Shown: positions 1 to 8,545, counted from the first letter of the stretch. The stretch is 64,000 nucleotides of DNA from Phenylobacterium sp. (GCF_004299445.1 NZ_SCTC01000080.1:98710-162709); one strand, 5' to 3'. A program made the numbers and translations. Notes: generated from the letters alone by a model not told the origin.

Positions 1-120
1 CGTCGCGGATCAACGCGCTTCTCCCCCCAACTCCATACCGGAGCTTCTATAGGTTTCGCTTCACGCGTCCATTGCGGAATGCGTCGCCCCAGAAACACCC
101 CCGACCAGGAAGCTAGATGG

Positions 121-666
121 CTAAGGCGACCGCCGCAATGCGGGTCGAGAGGCGGCGGCGAGCGCCGACAGACTGTCCTGGAAGAGGGTCAGCGCCACCC
201 GCAGCGCGCTCAGCCGAACCTCGGCGCGACCGACGTCGCCGAAGCATTCGACCCTGTGGCGGGTCGCCTGGCCGCGACGGGCGCATGCGAGGTGCACCAG
301 GCCCGCAGGCGCTCCCGGCCCGCCTTCGGTGAAGCCGGTGATTGAGATGGCGATATCCGCGTGGCTGTGCTTCAGGGCTCCCTCGGCCATCGCGACGGCG
401 CAGGGCTCGGACACGGCGCCCGCCGACTGCAAGATATCCTTCGGAACGCCCAACAGCTCGTGCTTGGCTTCATCAGTGTAGGTGACGAATCCGCGCTCGA
501 AGGCGTGCGACTTGCCGGGAATGTCGGTGAGCAGGGAGGCGAGCAGGCCGCCGGTGCAACTCTCCGCCGACGCGAGCCGCAACTCGGCGGCGCAGGCCGC
601 CTGCAGCACGGCCGCGGCCAGCCGGTCGATGTCGTCGGGCAGGGGCGGGGCGAGAGCTTCGGCCAT
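121..666 (-). CDS. CinA-family nicotinamide-nucleotide amidohydrolase (PncC-like)
   Basis: A 181-residue protein matching the stand-alone C-terminal CinA domain, which deamidates nicotinamide mononucleotide to nicotinate mononucleotide in pyridine-nucleotide recycling. The signature AESCTGG lies near residue 34, followed by the conserved VTYTDEAKHELLGV stretch and a later ITGFTEGGPG segment where the family usually has a GIAGPGGG-like loop. Length fits the single-domain form; the N-terminal MoaB-like domain of full CinA is absent. The ATG at 666 is the first good start in frame. It diverges from the flavoprotein gene at 740. Family assignment is firm; the exact substrate is inferred from the family. 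Confidence 0.85.
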   Translation of the reverse strand: MAEALAPPLPDDIDRLAAAVLQAACAAELRLASAESCTGGLLASLLTDIPGKSHAFERGFVTYTDEAKHELLGVPKDILQSAGAVSEPCAVAMAEGALKHSHADIAISITGFTEGGPGAPAGLVHLACARRGQATRHRVECFGDVGRAEVRLSALRVALTLFQDSLSALAAASRPALRRSP

Positions 667-739
667 TGCGTCCGGAACACCGCGGGACAGCTACGGTTCC
701 GGGCCTTGATTTTAGCTGGGCCAGCGGGTCGTTAGGCGT

Positions 740-1771
740 ATGAACGCAAGCCCGCGAGTCACGGTCGCCGGCGCCGGCGTGCTGGGCCTGACCACGGCGC
801 TGGCGCTGGCGGACGCGGGCTGCCGCGTGACCGTGGCGGATCCAGGTGGGCCCAATGCCTCGAGCGTCGCGGCGGGCATGATCGCGCCGGTGTTCGAGGC
901 GGTGCTGGACGAAACAGCGCGGCCGTACCCGGATCTTCTGCTCTCGGCCCGGGACCTGTGGCCGGCGCTGGCTGCTCGGGCGGGCATCGTGCTTGACCGG
1001 TCAGGCGCGCTGGCCGTCGGCCGAGACGCCTGGCTGGACGGCCTGGCCGCCGCCTTCGCCAGGCTGGGCCAGCGCCCGACTGAGCTCGGCGGTGTGACGG
1101 CGCGGGGGCTCGCGCCCGGCCTCTCGGAGGCGTTCCCGCGAGCGCTGCTGTCCCGCGAGGACTGGCGGGTCGACGCGCGACCGGCCCTGGCCGCCCTGAC
1201 GGCGGCGGCGCGCGAGGCAGGGGTAGGATTCGTCTCGGAGCCCGTGCGGGGCCGAGGCCAGTCCGACGTCCTGGTGGTCGCCACGGGGGCGGCCCAGGAG
1301 CTTCTGGAGGTCGCGCCGGAGCTCTCCGTGCTTTCGCCGATCAAGGGCCATATCGTCCGCGTCGCGAGCCCCTCCTGCGGAGCCGTCGTGCGCGCCGAGG
1401 GCGTCTACGCGTCGCCAGGCGCGGAAATGATCTTCGGCGCCACGATGGAGGCGGGTCGGACGGATGCCGGCGTCGACGAGGCCTTGGCCACGCCGCTGCT
1501 CGCCGGCGGTCTGAAGCTGTTTCCCGGCCTGGCTGGCGCGCAGGTGGAGATTTCGGCCGGCATCCGGGCGGCGACGCGCGACGGACTGCCGCTGGTAGGG
1601 TGGAGCGAGGCGGAGCCGGGCGTGATCCTGGCGACGGGGGCGAGGCGTAACGGGTGGTTGCTGGCGCCGCTGGTGGCCCGGATCGTGGCGGCTTGCGTGA
1701 CGGGGCGCGAACGCGGGCCATATGCCGACCGGATGGATCCGGCGCGGTTCCGCGCGTCCCTTTGGGACTGA
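740..1771 (+). CDS. FAD-dependent oxidoreductase of the DAO/ThiO type
   Basis: A 343-residue flavoprotein of the D-amino-acid oxidase fold. The N-terminus carries a dinucleotide-binding motif (VAGAGVLGLTTA, about residues 9-20) and an acidic residue ending the second strand (VADPGG). The C-terminus has the second FAD motif region (GIRAATRDGLPLVG and ILATGARRNG), typical of glycine oxidase/ThiO relatives, which oxidise glycine or another small amine to an imine for thiazole synthesis or amino-acid catabolism. No thiamine genes are nearby, so a thiamine role is not supported by context. The acyl-CoA dehydrogenase starts 14 bases downstream on the same strand, so the two are probably co-transcribed. 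Confidence 0.75.
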   Translation: MNASPRVTVAGAGVLGLTTALALADAGCRVTVADPGGPNASSVAAGMIAPVFEAVLDETARPYPDLLLSARDLWPALAARAGIVLDRSGALAVGRDAWLDGLAAAFARLGQRPTELGGVTARGLAPGLSEAFPRALLSREDWRVDARPALAALTAAAREAGVGFVSEPVRGRGQSDVLVVATGAAQELLEVAPELSVLSPIKGHIVRVASPSCGAVVRAEGVYASPGAEMIFGATMEAGRTDAGVDEALATPLLAGGLKLFPGLAGAQVEISAGIRAATRDGLPLVGWSEAEPGVILATGARRNGWLLAPLVARIVAACVTGRERGPYADRMDPARFRASLWD

Positions 1772-1785
1772 GGGTGGGGAAGACG

Positions 1786-2955
1786 ATGAACGGCTTCTGG
1801 CTGTCGGACGAACAGCAGGCGATCCGCGACGCGGTCCTGCGCCTGTGCGAGCGCTTTGACGCCGACTACTGGCGGCGCACGGACGAGAGCGGCGAATTCC
1901 CGGAGGCCTTTGTGGCGGCGATGGCCGAGGCCGGTTGGCTGGGCGTGGCCATGCCGACGGAGCTGGGCGGCTCGGGCCTGGGACTGACCGAAGCCGCCAT
2001 CGTCATGCAGGCGGTGGCCGAGAGCGGGGCGGGCTTTTCGGGGGCCAGCGCGATGCACCTGAACATCTTCGGCCTGATGCCGGTGGTGAAGTTCGGGACC
2101 GAGGCACAGCGCCAGCGGGCCATCCCGCGGATCATCGCCGGCCAGGACAAGACCTGCTTCGCCGTCACCGAGCCGGACGCTGGCCTGGACACCACCAGCC
2201 TCACCACCCGGGCCGACCGCACCAACGACGGCTATGTCATCCGCGGCCGGAAGATGTGGACGACCAACGCCCAGCGCGCGACCAAGATGCTGATCATCGC
2301 GCGTACGACGCCGAAGGATCAGGTGAAGCGGCCGACCGAGGGCCTGAGCCTCTTCTACACCGACTTCGATCGCAGCCGGATCACGGCCACGCCGATCCCC
2401 AAGATGGGACGGAAAGCCGTTGAATCGAATGCCGTTTTCATCGACGACCTGCACGTGCCGGCCGAGGATCTGGTCGGCGAGGAGGGGCGGGGCTTCTACT
2501 ACCTGCTGGAGGGGCTGAACCCTGAGCGCGTGCTGATCGGCGCCGAAGCCGTGGGTCTCGGGCGAGCCGCGCTGAAACGCGCAGCGACCTATGCGAAGGA
2601 GCGGGTCGTATTCGGCCGGCCCATCGGCCAGAATCAGGGGGTGGCCCACCCGCTGGCCAAGGCCTGGGCCGAGCTGGAGGCCGCGAACCTGATGGCCTTC
2701 AAGGCCGCCGCCCTGCACGACGCCGGGCGGGACTGCGGAGCCGAAGCCAATGCAGCCAAGTTCCTGGGCGGCGAGGCGGGCTTCAACGCCTGCGAGGCGG
2801 CGGTGCTGGCGCACGGCGGCATGGGCTACGCCAAGGAGTTCCATGTCGAGCGCTACTTCCGCGAGGCGATGATCGCCCGCATCGCGCCCGTGAGCCGCGA
2901 AATGATCCTGAACTACATCGCCGAAAGAGTGCTGGGCCTGCCCAAGAGCTACTGA
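1786..2955 (+). CDS. Acyl-CoA dehydrogenase
   Basis: A 389-residue acyl-CoA dehydrogenase, a cytoplasmic flavoenzyme that introduces an alpha-beta double bond into an acyl-CoA and passes electrons to ETF. Visible landmarks are the helical N-terminal domain, the FAD-contact segment CFAVTEPDAGLDTTS, the substrate/FAD loop KMWTTNA, the RVVFGRPIGQNQG motif, and the C-terminal GGMGYAKEFHVERYFREA region with candidate catalytic glutamates. The frame is open 44 codons further upstream, but that extension overlaps the preceding gene and has no family similarity; the ATG at 1786 follows a GGGGA box and begins with the usual FWLSDEQQAIRDAV start. Chain-length specificity cannot be read from sequence. 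Confidence 0.9.
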   Translation: MNGFWLSDEQQAIRDAVLRLCERFDADYWRRTDESGEFPEAFVAAMAEAGWLGVAMPTELGGSGLGLTEAAIVMQAVAESGAGFSGASAMHLNIFGLMPVVKFGTEAQRQRAIPRIIAGQDKTCFAVTEPDAGLDTTSLTTRADRTNDGYVIRGRKMWTTNAQRATKMLIIARTTPKDQVKRPTEGLSLFYTDFDRSRITATPIPKMGRKAVESNAVFIDDLHVPAEDLVGEEGRGFYYLLEGLNPERVLIGAEAVGLGRAALKRAATYAKERVVFGRPIGQNQGVAHPLAKAWAELEAANLMAFKAAALHDAGRDCGAEANAAKFLGGEAGFNACEAAVLAHGGMGYAKEFHVERYFREAMIARIAPVSREMILNYIAERVLGLPKSY

Positions 2956-2976
2956 CAGGCCCAGCGAGTAGGGGGC

Positions 2977-3672
2977 TCACTTCAGGTTGAAGGTGATCGG
3001 GATCGAGACCTGGCCGCCTTCGACCGCTTGGCCATCGACGGTGCGCGGGCTCATCACGAAGTAACGCGAGAGCTTGAGCGCGGCGTCGCCGAAGCCGCTG
3101 TTGGCCGGGGTCAGCGAGGCCACCTTGCAGCCGGTGACCGAGCCGCTGGCGGTGACCATGCAGTTCAGCACTGCACGGCCTTCGGTTTCCATCCGCATCT
3201 CGCGGTCCGGATAGAAGCGTTCGAACTCGCGTGCGCCGGGCCGCTTGAGCCAGGTGGGATTGCGGATGATCGGGTCGGGCGGCGAGGGCTGAGCGACTGG
3301 GCCAGGCGTGAGGTTCGCCAATGGACCGATTGGCGCGTCCGGGACGGGCGTCGGATCGGCGGGGAGGGGCGCGACATTGGTCGGCGTCGAGGTCGGCGTC
3401 GGCGCATGCAGCTGGACGGGCGTGGTCACCGACTTGGACGCCTCCGGAGGCGGAGGCGGCGGCGGTGGCTTGGGCGGGGTGTAGAATTCCAGGTCCAGCA
3501 GCGGGGGTTCCACCGTGGGCGGCGCCTTGGGCGGCGCGAATTGCATCATCGCCAGATAGGCGGCCACGGCGGCGTGGACGCCCAGCGAGGCGGCGACAAT
3601 GAGGGTGGTCTTGGCAGGTGTGCGCCGGCCCTGGGGCGCGAAATCGAAGGGGAGGGCTTGGCGGATGACCAT
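2977..3672 (-). CDS. Energy transducer TonB
   Basis: A 231-residue TonB-type protein coupling the proton-motive force (through ExbBD) to outer-membrane TonB-dependent receptors. It has a cytoplasmic N-terminus, one membrane anchor (about residues 22-46), a proline-rich periplasmic spacer with a run of eight prolines (about residues 68-77) followed by Pro/Thr-rich sequence, and a C-terminal TonB domain (about residues 140-231). The C-domain includes ERFYPDREMRMETEGRAVLNC and ends in ITFNLK. A GGGAG box lies upstream of the ATG. exbB and exbD are not adjacent. One TonB-dependent receptor is encoded elsewhere in the window (53.0-55.3 kb), but a specific pairing is not implied. It converges on the upstream dehydrogenase gene. 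Confidence 0.88.
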   Translation of the reverse strand: MVIRQALPFDFAPQGRRTPAKTTLIVAASLGVHAAVAAYLAMMQFAPPKAPPTVEPPLLDLEFYTPPKPPPPPPPPEASKSVTTPVQLHAPTPTSTPTNVAPLPADPTPVPDAPIGPLANLTPGPVAQPSPPDPIIRNPTWLKRPGAREFERFYPDREMRMETEGRAVLNCMVTASGSVTGCKVASLTPANSGFGDAALKLSRYFVMSPRTVDGQAVEGGQVSIPITFNLK

Positions 3673-3771
3673 CTCGGGCTCCCAGTTGTCTTACGCATGT
3701 AGTCTGCGCGGCCGATTACGTCGGTAATTTGGCGAAGCCGTGGAGAGGCGATGGGGAAAGTCGGAACAGGG

Positions 3772-3787
3772 TTATTCCCGCGTTAAC
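3772..3787 (+). promoter_or_regulatory. Candidate CtrA binding site
   Basis: The sequence reads TTAT, seven bases, then TTAAC, matching the CtrA consensus TTAA-N7-TTAAC at all but one base. It sits 24 bases upstream of the ATG of the lytic transglycosylase gene. CtrA is the master cell-cycle regulator of Caulobacterales and controls many envelope and polar-organelle genes. The match is read directly; occupancy is inferred. Confidence 0.45.
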
Positions 3788-3810
3788 CATGATCGCGGAC
3801 TCCTGCGTCC

Positions 3811-4635
3811 ATGGCCGTCCAGGGAATCCGCGCCATCGTCGAACAAGCGATCGACCGCGCCTCGAGGGCGACGGGCGTCGATTTCGGATTCCTGATGAAG
3901 ACCGCGGGCCGCGAGTCGAGCTTCAACCCCCGAGCTCAGGCGTCGACCTCGTCGGCCGCGGGCCTGTTCCAGTTCGTCGAGCAGACCTGGCTCAGCACCC
4001 TCAAGCAGCACGGGTCGAAGCACGGCTACGCCCGCTATGCCGACCTGATCACCAGGGGCTCGGACGGCCGCTATCGCGTACAGGGCGATGAGGCTCGCCG
4101 CGCCGTCATGGACCTGCGCCTCGACCCGCACGCCGCTTCGCTGATGGCCGGCGAACTCACGTCGGACCACGCCGCGTACCTGAAGGGCCGCGTCGGCCGT
4201 GAACCGACGGCTGGCGAGCTGTACGCAGCCCACTTCCTGGGCCCCCAGGGGTCGGCGCGTCTGATCAAGGCGGTGGAGAACCAGCCCGGCGCGTCGGCCG
4301 CCTCGCTGTTTCCAGATGCGGCGCGGTCGAACCGCTCGATCTTCTTCCGTGACGGGCGCGAGCGTTCGGTCAGCGAAGTCTACGCCAACCTGACCAAGAC
4401 CGGCGGCGCGCAGCAGGCGGTGAGCGCCACGCAGGAGAGGCCCGATGCGGACGGCGGCTTCGTCCAGTATGCGTCGATGCGCCAGCAGGCGCGCCAGCGC
4501 GAGCAGGACGCCCTGATCGCGCTGATCCTGCGCGGCTCGCAGCCAGCCGATCAGGCGGGCGTCGGCAGCCGCCTGGCCGGCTCGCTGTTCACCAGCGAGA
4601 TGCTGAAGGTCCTGTCGGACAACCGAGAGAGCTAG
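3811..4635 (+). CDS. Lytic transglycosylase-like protein (SLT domain)
   Basis: A 274-residue protein with a soluble-lytic-transglycosylase fold, expected to cleave the MurNAc-GlcNAc bond of peptidoglycan. The probable catalytic glutamate is E35 in AGRESSFNP, followed by the family motif SSAAGLFQFVEQTW and later YAAHFLG. No signal peptide is visible: the protein starts MAVQGIRAIVEQAI, so export would need a non-classical route such as a flagellar or secretion-associated one. The C-terminal ~100 residues (after FRDGRERSVSEVY) are Gln/Arg-rich and not recognisable. A CtrA-like site precedes it, suggesting cell-cycle control. It converges on the CoA-transferase gene and the two stop codons overlap. 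Confidence 0.82.
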   Translation: MAVQGIRAIVEQAIDRASRATGVDFGFLMKTAGRESSFNPRAQASTSSAAGLFQFVEQTWLSTLKQHGSKHGYARYADLITRGSDGRYRVQGDEARRAVMDLRLDPHAASLMAGELTSDHAAYLKGRVGREPTAGELYAAHFLGPQGSARLIKAVENQPGASAASLFPDAARSNRSIFFRDGRERSVSEVYANLTKTGGAQQAVSATQERPDADGGFVQYASMRQQARQREQDALIALILRGSQPADQAGVGSRLAGSLFTSEMLKVLSDNRES

Positions 4636-5828
4636 GCCGCAGCGCCCTGTGAGATCATCGCGTCGATCTCGCTCGGGCCGTAACCCAGCTCGGCGAGGAC
4701 GTCGCGGGTGTGCTCGCCCAGGCGTGGGGCGCGGGGGCGGGTCTCCTGTTGCAGTCCCGGGAACACCGCAGGGGCGGCGGGGGAGCGGTAGGTCCCGCCC
4801 TGGCCGTCGTCGACCGGCACGAAGCAGCCCGCGGCGTCGGCCTGCGCGTCCTGGGCCACCTCGGCAGGCGTCTGGAACGGCGCCCAGACGAGGTCGGCGG
4901 CGTCGAGCCGGCGGGCGATCTCGTCGAACGGCAGGGCGGCGAAGGCGGCGTCCAGCTCAGCGGACAGCTCGCGGGCGTTCTTGCGGCGCGCCTTGCCGCT
5001 GGCGAACCGCTCGTCCTTGACCAGGTCAGGCCGCCCCGCCGCTTCGGCGAATTTCTCCCAGCCGCCGCTCGAGCCTCGGGGGTTGTGCACGAACCAGCGG
5101 CCGTCCGAGCTGCGAAAGTGGTTGGCCACCGCGTTGATCGGATTGTCGCGCGGTCGGATCGAGGCCAGCCGGCCCATCTTCAGCTGCACGGCCATGTCCG
5201 AGCCCATCAGGTAGACGCCCGACGCCAGCAGCGAGGTCTGCACCACGCGGCCCACGCCGGTTCGTTCGCGCTCGTAGAGGGCCGCCAGGATCGCCGAGAC
5301 GGTCGCCAGCGAGGTGGTGTGGTCGCCCATCCCCGAGGTGCGCATGAAGGGCTCGGCGCCCTTGGGGGCGGTCATGTAGCCGATGCCCGACCGGGCCCAG
5401 AACGCGGTCACGTCGAAGCCGGGCAGGTGTGCGTCGGGCCCTTCCAGGCCGTAGCCGGTGATGACCGTGTAGACGAGGCGCGGGTTGGCGGCGCGGAGGG
5501 TGGCGTCGTCCAGGCCGTACTTCTTCAGCGAGACGGGCCGCACGTTGGTCAGGAACACGTCGGCCTCGGCCGCCAGCTTGGCCAGGGCGTCGCGCGCGGC
5601 GGGCTTGGTGATGTCGAGCACGATCCCGCGCTTGCCGCGGTTGTCGAACTCGAAGGTGGGGTTCGCGCCGATGTCGTTCGCGAGGTCGGCGAAGATGTGG
5701 CGCATGTTGTCGCCCTCGGGCCGCTCCACCTTGATCACGTCGGCGCCCCAGTCGCACAGGATGCACGCCGCGCCGGGGCCTGCGATGTAGGCGGAGAAAT
5801 CGACGACCTTCAGGCCCTTCAGCAACAC
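4632..5828 (-). CDS. CaiB/BaiF family (class III) CoA-transferase
   Basis: A 398-residue class III CoA-transferase, moving CoA between carboxylic acids through an Asp-linked acyl intermediate. Recognisable features are the N-terminal LKGLKVVDFSAYIAGPGAA with the next segment WGADVIKVERPEGD, the NVRPVSLKKYGLD region, and the segment YTVITGYGLEGP followed by PGFD, whose Asp is the family nucleophile. It starts with GTG at 5828, eight bases after a GGGAG box. Acceptor and donor cannot be told from sequence; the acyl-CoA dehydrogenase nearby hints at a catabolic setting only weakly. Its TAG stop overlaps the TAG of the convergent transglycosylase in a shared CTAG. Confidence 0.88.
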   Translation of the reverse strand: MLLKGLKVVDFSAYIAGPGAACILCDWGADVIKVERPEGDNMRHIFADLANDIGANPTFEFDNRGKRGIVLDITKPAARDALAKLAAEADVFLTNVRPVSLKKYGLDDATLRAANPRLVYTVITGYGLEGPDAHLPGFDVTAFWARSGIGYMTAPKGAEPFMRTSGMGDHTTSLATVSAILAALYERERTGVGRVVQTSLLASGVYLMGSDMAVQLKMGRLASIRPRDNPINAVANHFRSSDGRWFVHNPRGSSGGWEKFAEAAGRPDLVKDERFASGKARRKNARELSAELDAAFAALPFDEIARRLDAADLVWAPFQTPAEVAQDAQADAAGCFVPVDDGQGGTYRSPAAPAVFPGLQQETRPRAPRLGEHTRDVLAELGYGPSEIDAMISQGAAA

Positions 5829-5882
5829 GAGCAGACTCCCAGCTTCTTTTGCGCGCCAGGGTACGGGATATGACGGGGCGGC

Positions 5883-6003
5883 GCCTAGAGCGCGTGGGGC
5901 GAAGGTGGATGTGGGTTTCGCCCCGAAACGCGCTCGAAATCAAAGAGATCGAGCCTGCTTGTCCGCCTCGGACGATTCCGGCTGAACCGGACAGGCTCTA
6001 GGC
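5883..6003. repeat. Alphaproteobacterial intergenic palindromic repeat element
   Basis: A 121-bp intergenic element bounded by a perfect 8-bp inverted repeat, GCCTAGAG (5883-5890) and CTCTAGGC (5996-6003). Inside are two imperfect palindromes: one pairs GAGCGCGT and GGGGCGAA with TTCGCCCC and ACGCGCTC (about 5888-5936), the other pairs GAGCCTG/TGTCCG with CGGACA/GGCTC (about 5951-5998). The linker text AAAGAGATCGAGC resembles the tail of palindromic repeats dispersed through alphaproteobacterial genomes. The right end contains the stop codon of the minus-strand gene at 5998. Structure is read directly; the family link is from memory. Confidence 0.7.
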
Positions 6004-7218
6004 GACCTGGCGATCGTTCGCCGCGGGGGTGGCCGAAAGCGCATCGGCGATCGCCCGCGCGACGGCCGGTATGGCCAGCGGGCGGCGGACCAGGGCGTCG
6101 GCGCCCTGGGCCAGGGCCGCCTCGGCTTCCCCGGCCTCCGAGCCCACGATGGCGACGACCGGCGTCTCGCCGGCGCCGCCGGGCAGGGCCCGCAACGGAA
6201 CGATGGCGGCCAGGTCGCCGCAGACGGCCAGGTCGAGGTCGCAGATCCGGGCGAGTTCGACGGCGCGGGCGGCCTTGGGCGTGTGGACCACCTGGTGGCC
6301 CAGCTGTTCCAGGCTGGCGCGCAGGGTCGCCGCCGTGAGCGGGTCGGCCTCGACGGTGAGGATGCGCAGCCTCCGCGCCGGCTCGTCGGCGGGGGCCGCG
6401 GCCGGGGCTTCGCCGACGATGGTCAGCAGTTCGTTCACCGCGTCCAGCGCCACGCCGATCTGCTGGCGGGTGGGCGCGGCGCGACCGCGGGCGGCGGCGG
6501 CCAGCACATGGGCCACGCCGGTCAGGCCGTCGCGCAGTTCGTCGGAGAGGCTGTCGACGAGATCGGACTTCACCCGGGCGAACCTGCGGGCCGCCTCGGC
6601 CTGCGCGGCGCGCTCGGCCAGCAGCCGCTCGCGCTCGGCCGCCAGCGCGTACTGGCGGCGCAGGATGCGGTTGACGACCAGCGCCAGGGCCAGCCCGAGG
6701 GCGGCCGCGCTCAGCGCCAGCCGGGCGGTGGGTTGATCGGCCGGGTCGAGGAACAGGGCGATCAGCGGTCCCGCCACCGCCACCGGCGCCACGATCAACA
6801 GGCTGGGCAGCCAGGTGGCGGTGAACACCACGCAGACCATCGCCGCAGCCAGGATCAGCAGCAGCAGGGTCTCGCGCACCGGCCCGGCGAAATGGGCGAA
6901 GGCGGCGAGGCCCGCGACGGTCAGGGCCCAGACCAGGCCGGCCATGACCTGCACGCGGGCGCGCCTGCGAAGATCGGTCGCAGCGTCGGTCTTCAGCCAG
7001 TTCACGACCGCGTAGAAGGCGCCCCAGCCGACCGCGAAGGCGCCGAAGGCGGCCCCCATCCAGTGCGCGTTGGCGGCATGGCCCGCGACCCAGACGAACA
7101 CCGGCAGCGAGACGCCAAACGCCAGCAGCGCAAAGGGAAGCAGCGCCGCCTGGGCCTTCATCCCCTGCTCGTCGACCACGGCGGCGAGAGCGGCTTCGGC
7201 GGACTTGTCGGACGACAC
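5998..7218 (-). CDS. Membrane histidine-kinase-like protein with degenerate DHp and receiver domains
   Basis: A 406-residue protein with about six transmembrane segments (residues 25-185), a short coiled helix (187-216), a DHp-like helix and a C-terminal receiver-like domain (about 284-395). In the DHp-like helix the usual SHELRTPL is SDELRDGL, so the phospho-accepting histidine is Asp226. No ATP-binding domain follows. In the receiver the expected phospho-Asp position reads G334 in DLAVCG, and the KP motif is RRP (378-380). It may therefore act as a scaffold or partner rather than a phosphotransferase; that is inference. It starts with GTG, and its TAG stop lies in the adjacent repeat element. 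It diverges from the DUF2336 gene at 7391. Confidence 0.75.
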   Translation of the reverse strand: MSSDKSAEAALAAVVDEQGMKAQAALLPFALLAFGVSLPVFVWVAGHAANAHWMGAAFGAFAVGWGAFYAVVNWLKTDAATDLRRRARVQVMAGLVWALTVAGLAAFAHFAGPVRETLLLLILAAAMVCVVFTATWLPSLLIVAPVAVAGPLIALFLDPADQPTARLALSAAALGLALALVVNRILRRQYALAAERERLLAERAAQAEAARRFARVKSDLVDSLSDELRDGLTGVAHVLAAAARGRAAPTRQQIGVALDAVNELLTIVGEAPAAAPADEPARRLRILTVEADPLTAATLRASLEQLGHQVVHTPKAARAVELARICDLDLAVCGDLAAIVPLRALPGGAGETPVVAIVGSEAGEAEAALAQGADALVRRPLAIPAVARAIADALSATPAANDRQVA

Positions 7219-7390
7219 GGGCAGGCCTTTCGCGAGGGGCTCGGGGACCCTGCGCGCCGCGGCGTTGGCGTGCGGTTACGCGAAATCCTTAATCCACAGA
7301 TTCGCTTGGCAACCTCTCGTTAAGCGGAGCCATTCAAATGTCGAATCGCGGGAGTCCGGACGCGGGTTCGGACAGGGGAACTGGCTGGCG

Positions 7391-8545
7391 ATGGCGACCA
7401 CGCGATCGGCGCTGACGGATGTGGATATCCGCACGCTGGTGAAAGGCGCGACACCGGACGAGCGTGCGGTCGCCGCGCGCAAGCTCTGCACGACCATGGA
7501 TCGCACGGCGCTGTCCGACGAGGATCGGGCGCTGGCGGCCGACATCCTCCGGGTGATGGCGGCCGACGCGGCCGAGCTGGTGCGCAAGGCCATCGCCGAG
7601 GAACTGAAGGCGTCGCACGTGGTGCCGCGCGACGTGGCCGTGAAGCTGGCGCGCGACGTGGAAAGCGTCTGCCTGCCGCTACTGACCTTCTCGCCGGTCT
7701 TCACCGACGCCGATCTGGCCGAAGTGGTCCGCCTGGGCGGGCCGGTGCGCCAGGTTGCGATCGCCAAGCGGCCCGAACTGTCGCGCGCCGTCACCGACAG
7801 CCTGGCCGAGCACGGCGGCGAGCGGGCCATCGTCACGGCCTGCGCCAACCCGGCCGCCGAGTTCAGCGAAGACGGCCTGCAGCGCGTGGTGGACCGGTTC
7901 GAGGCCTCGGAGCGGGTGCTGGCGGCGGTGGCCTATCGCAACGCCCTGCCGCTGGCGGTGACCGAGCGGCTGATCGGCATGGTCAGCGTGCAGGTGCGCC
8001 AGCACCTGGTCACCAAGCTGGACCTGTCGGCCGAGACGGCGATGCAGCTGGCCACCGGCGCCGCCGAGCGGGCCACGGTCGACCTCGTGGATCAGGCCGG
8101 CAAGACCGCCGACGTGAAGGGCTTCGTCGCCCACCTGAACCGCGAGCGGAAGCTGACCGCCTCGCTGCTGCTGCGGGCCCTGGCGCACGGCCACATGACC
8201 TTCTTCGAATGGGCGGTCGCCGAGCTGGCGGGCGTGCCGCACCACCGCACCTGGTTGATGATCCACGACGCGGGGCCGCTGGGCCTCAGAGCGATCTACG
8301 AGCGTGCTGGTCTGCCGGCGCGGCTGTTCCCAGCGTTCCGGGCGGCGGTGGACACCTTCCACGCCATGGAGTTCGACGGCGGCCCGCGCGACCAGGAGCG
8401 GTTCCAGGAGCGCATGCTGCAGCGGTTCCTGACCCAGCCGCAGGCGGCGGCGCGCGAGGACGTGGAGTACCTGCTGGCCCGGATGGGCAGCGGGCTCGCA
8501 AAGGGCCAAGCGGAAGAACCCGAGCGGGTCGTCCAGCTGGGGTGA
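7391..8545 (+). CDS. DUF2336 domain-containing protein
   Basis: A 384-residue cytoplasmic protein of the DUF2336 family, which is widespread and often multi-copy in Caulobacterales and has no established function. It is almost wholly helical, with HEAT-like tandem helix pairs. Family landmarks include a SPVFTDADLAEVV segment, IAKRPELSRAVTDSL, and ANPAAEFSEDGLQRVV. The frame is open upstream, but the ATG at 7391 follows an AGGGGA box and starts the homologous region. It diverges from the degenerate kinase gene and precedes a NUDIX gene by 50 bases on the same strand. A second family member lies at 13.1-14.2 kb. Confidence 0.82.
   Translation: MATTRSALTDVDIRTLVKGATPDERAVAARKLCTTMDRTALSDEDRALAADILRVMAADAAELVRKAIAEELKASHVVPRDVAVKLARDVESVCLPLLTFSPVFTDADLAEVVRLGGPVRQVAIAKRPELSRAVTDSLAEHGGERAIVTACANPAAEFSEDGLQRVVDRFEASERVLAAVAYRNALPLAVTERLIGMVSVQVRQHLVTKLDLSAETAMQLATGAAERATVDLVDQAGKTADVKGFVAHLNRERKLTASLLLRALAHGHMTFFEWAVAELAGVPHHRTWLMIHDAGPLGLRAIYERAGLPARLFPAFRAAVDTFHAMEFDGGPRDQERFQERMLQRFLTQPQAAAREDVEYLLARMGSGLAKGQAEEPERVVQLG

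Noticed and set aside
1405..2844. Long open frame of 479 codons antisense to the acyl-CoA dehydrogenase
   Set aside because: The plus strand encodes an unmistakable enzyme here; the antisense product has only shadow-type composition.
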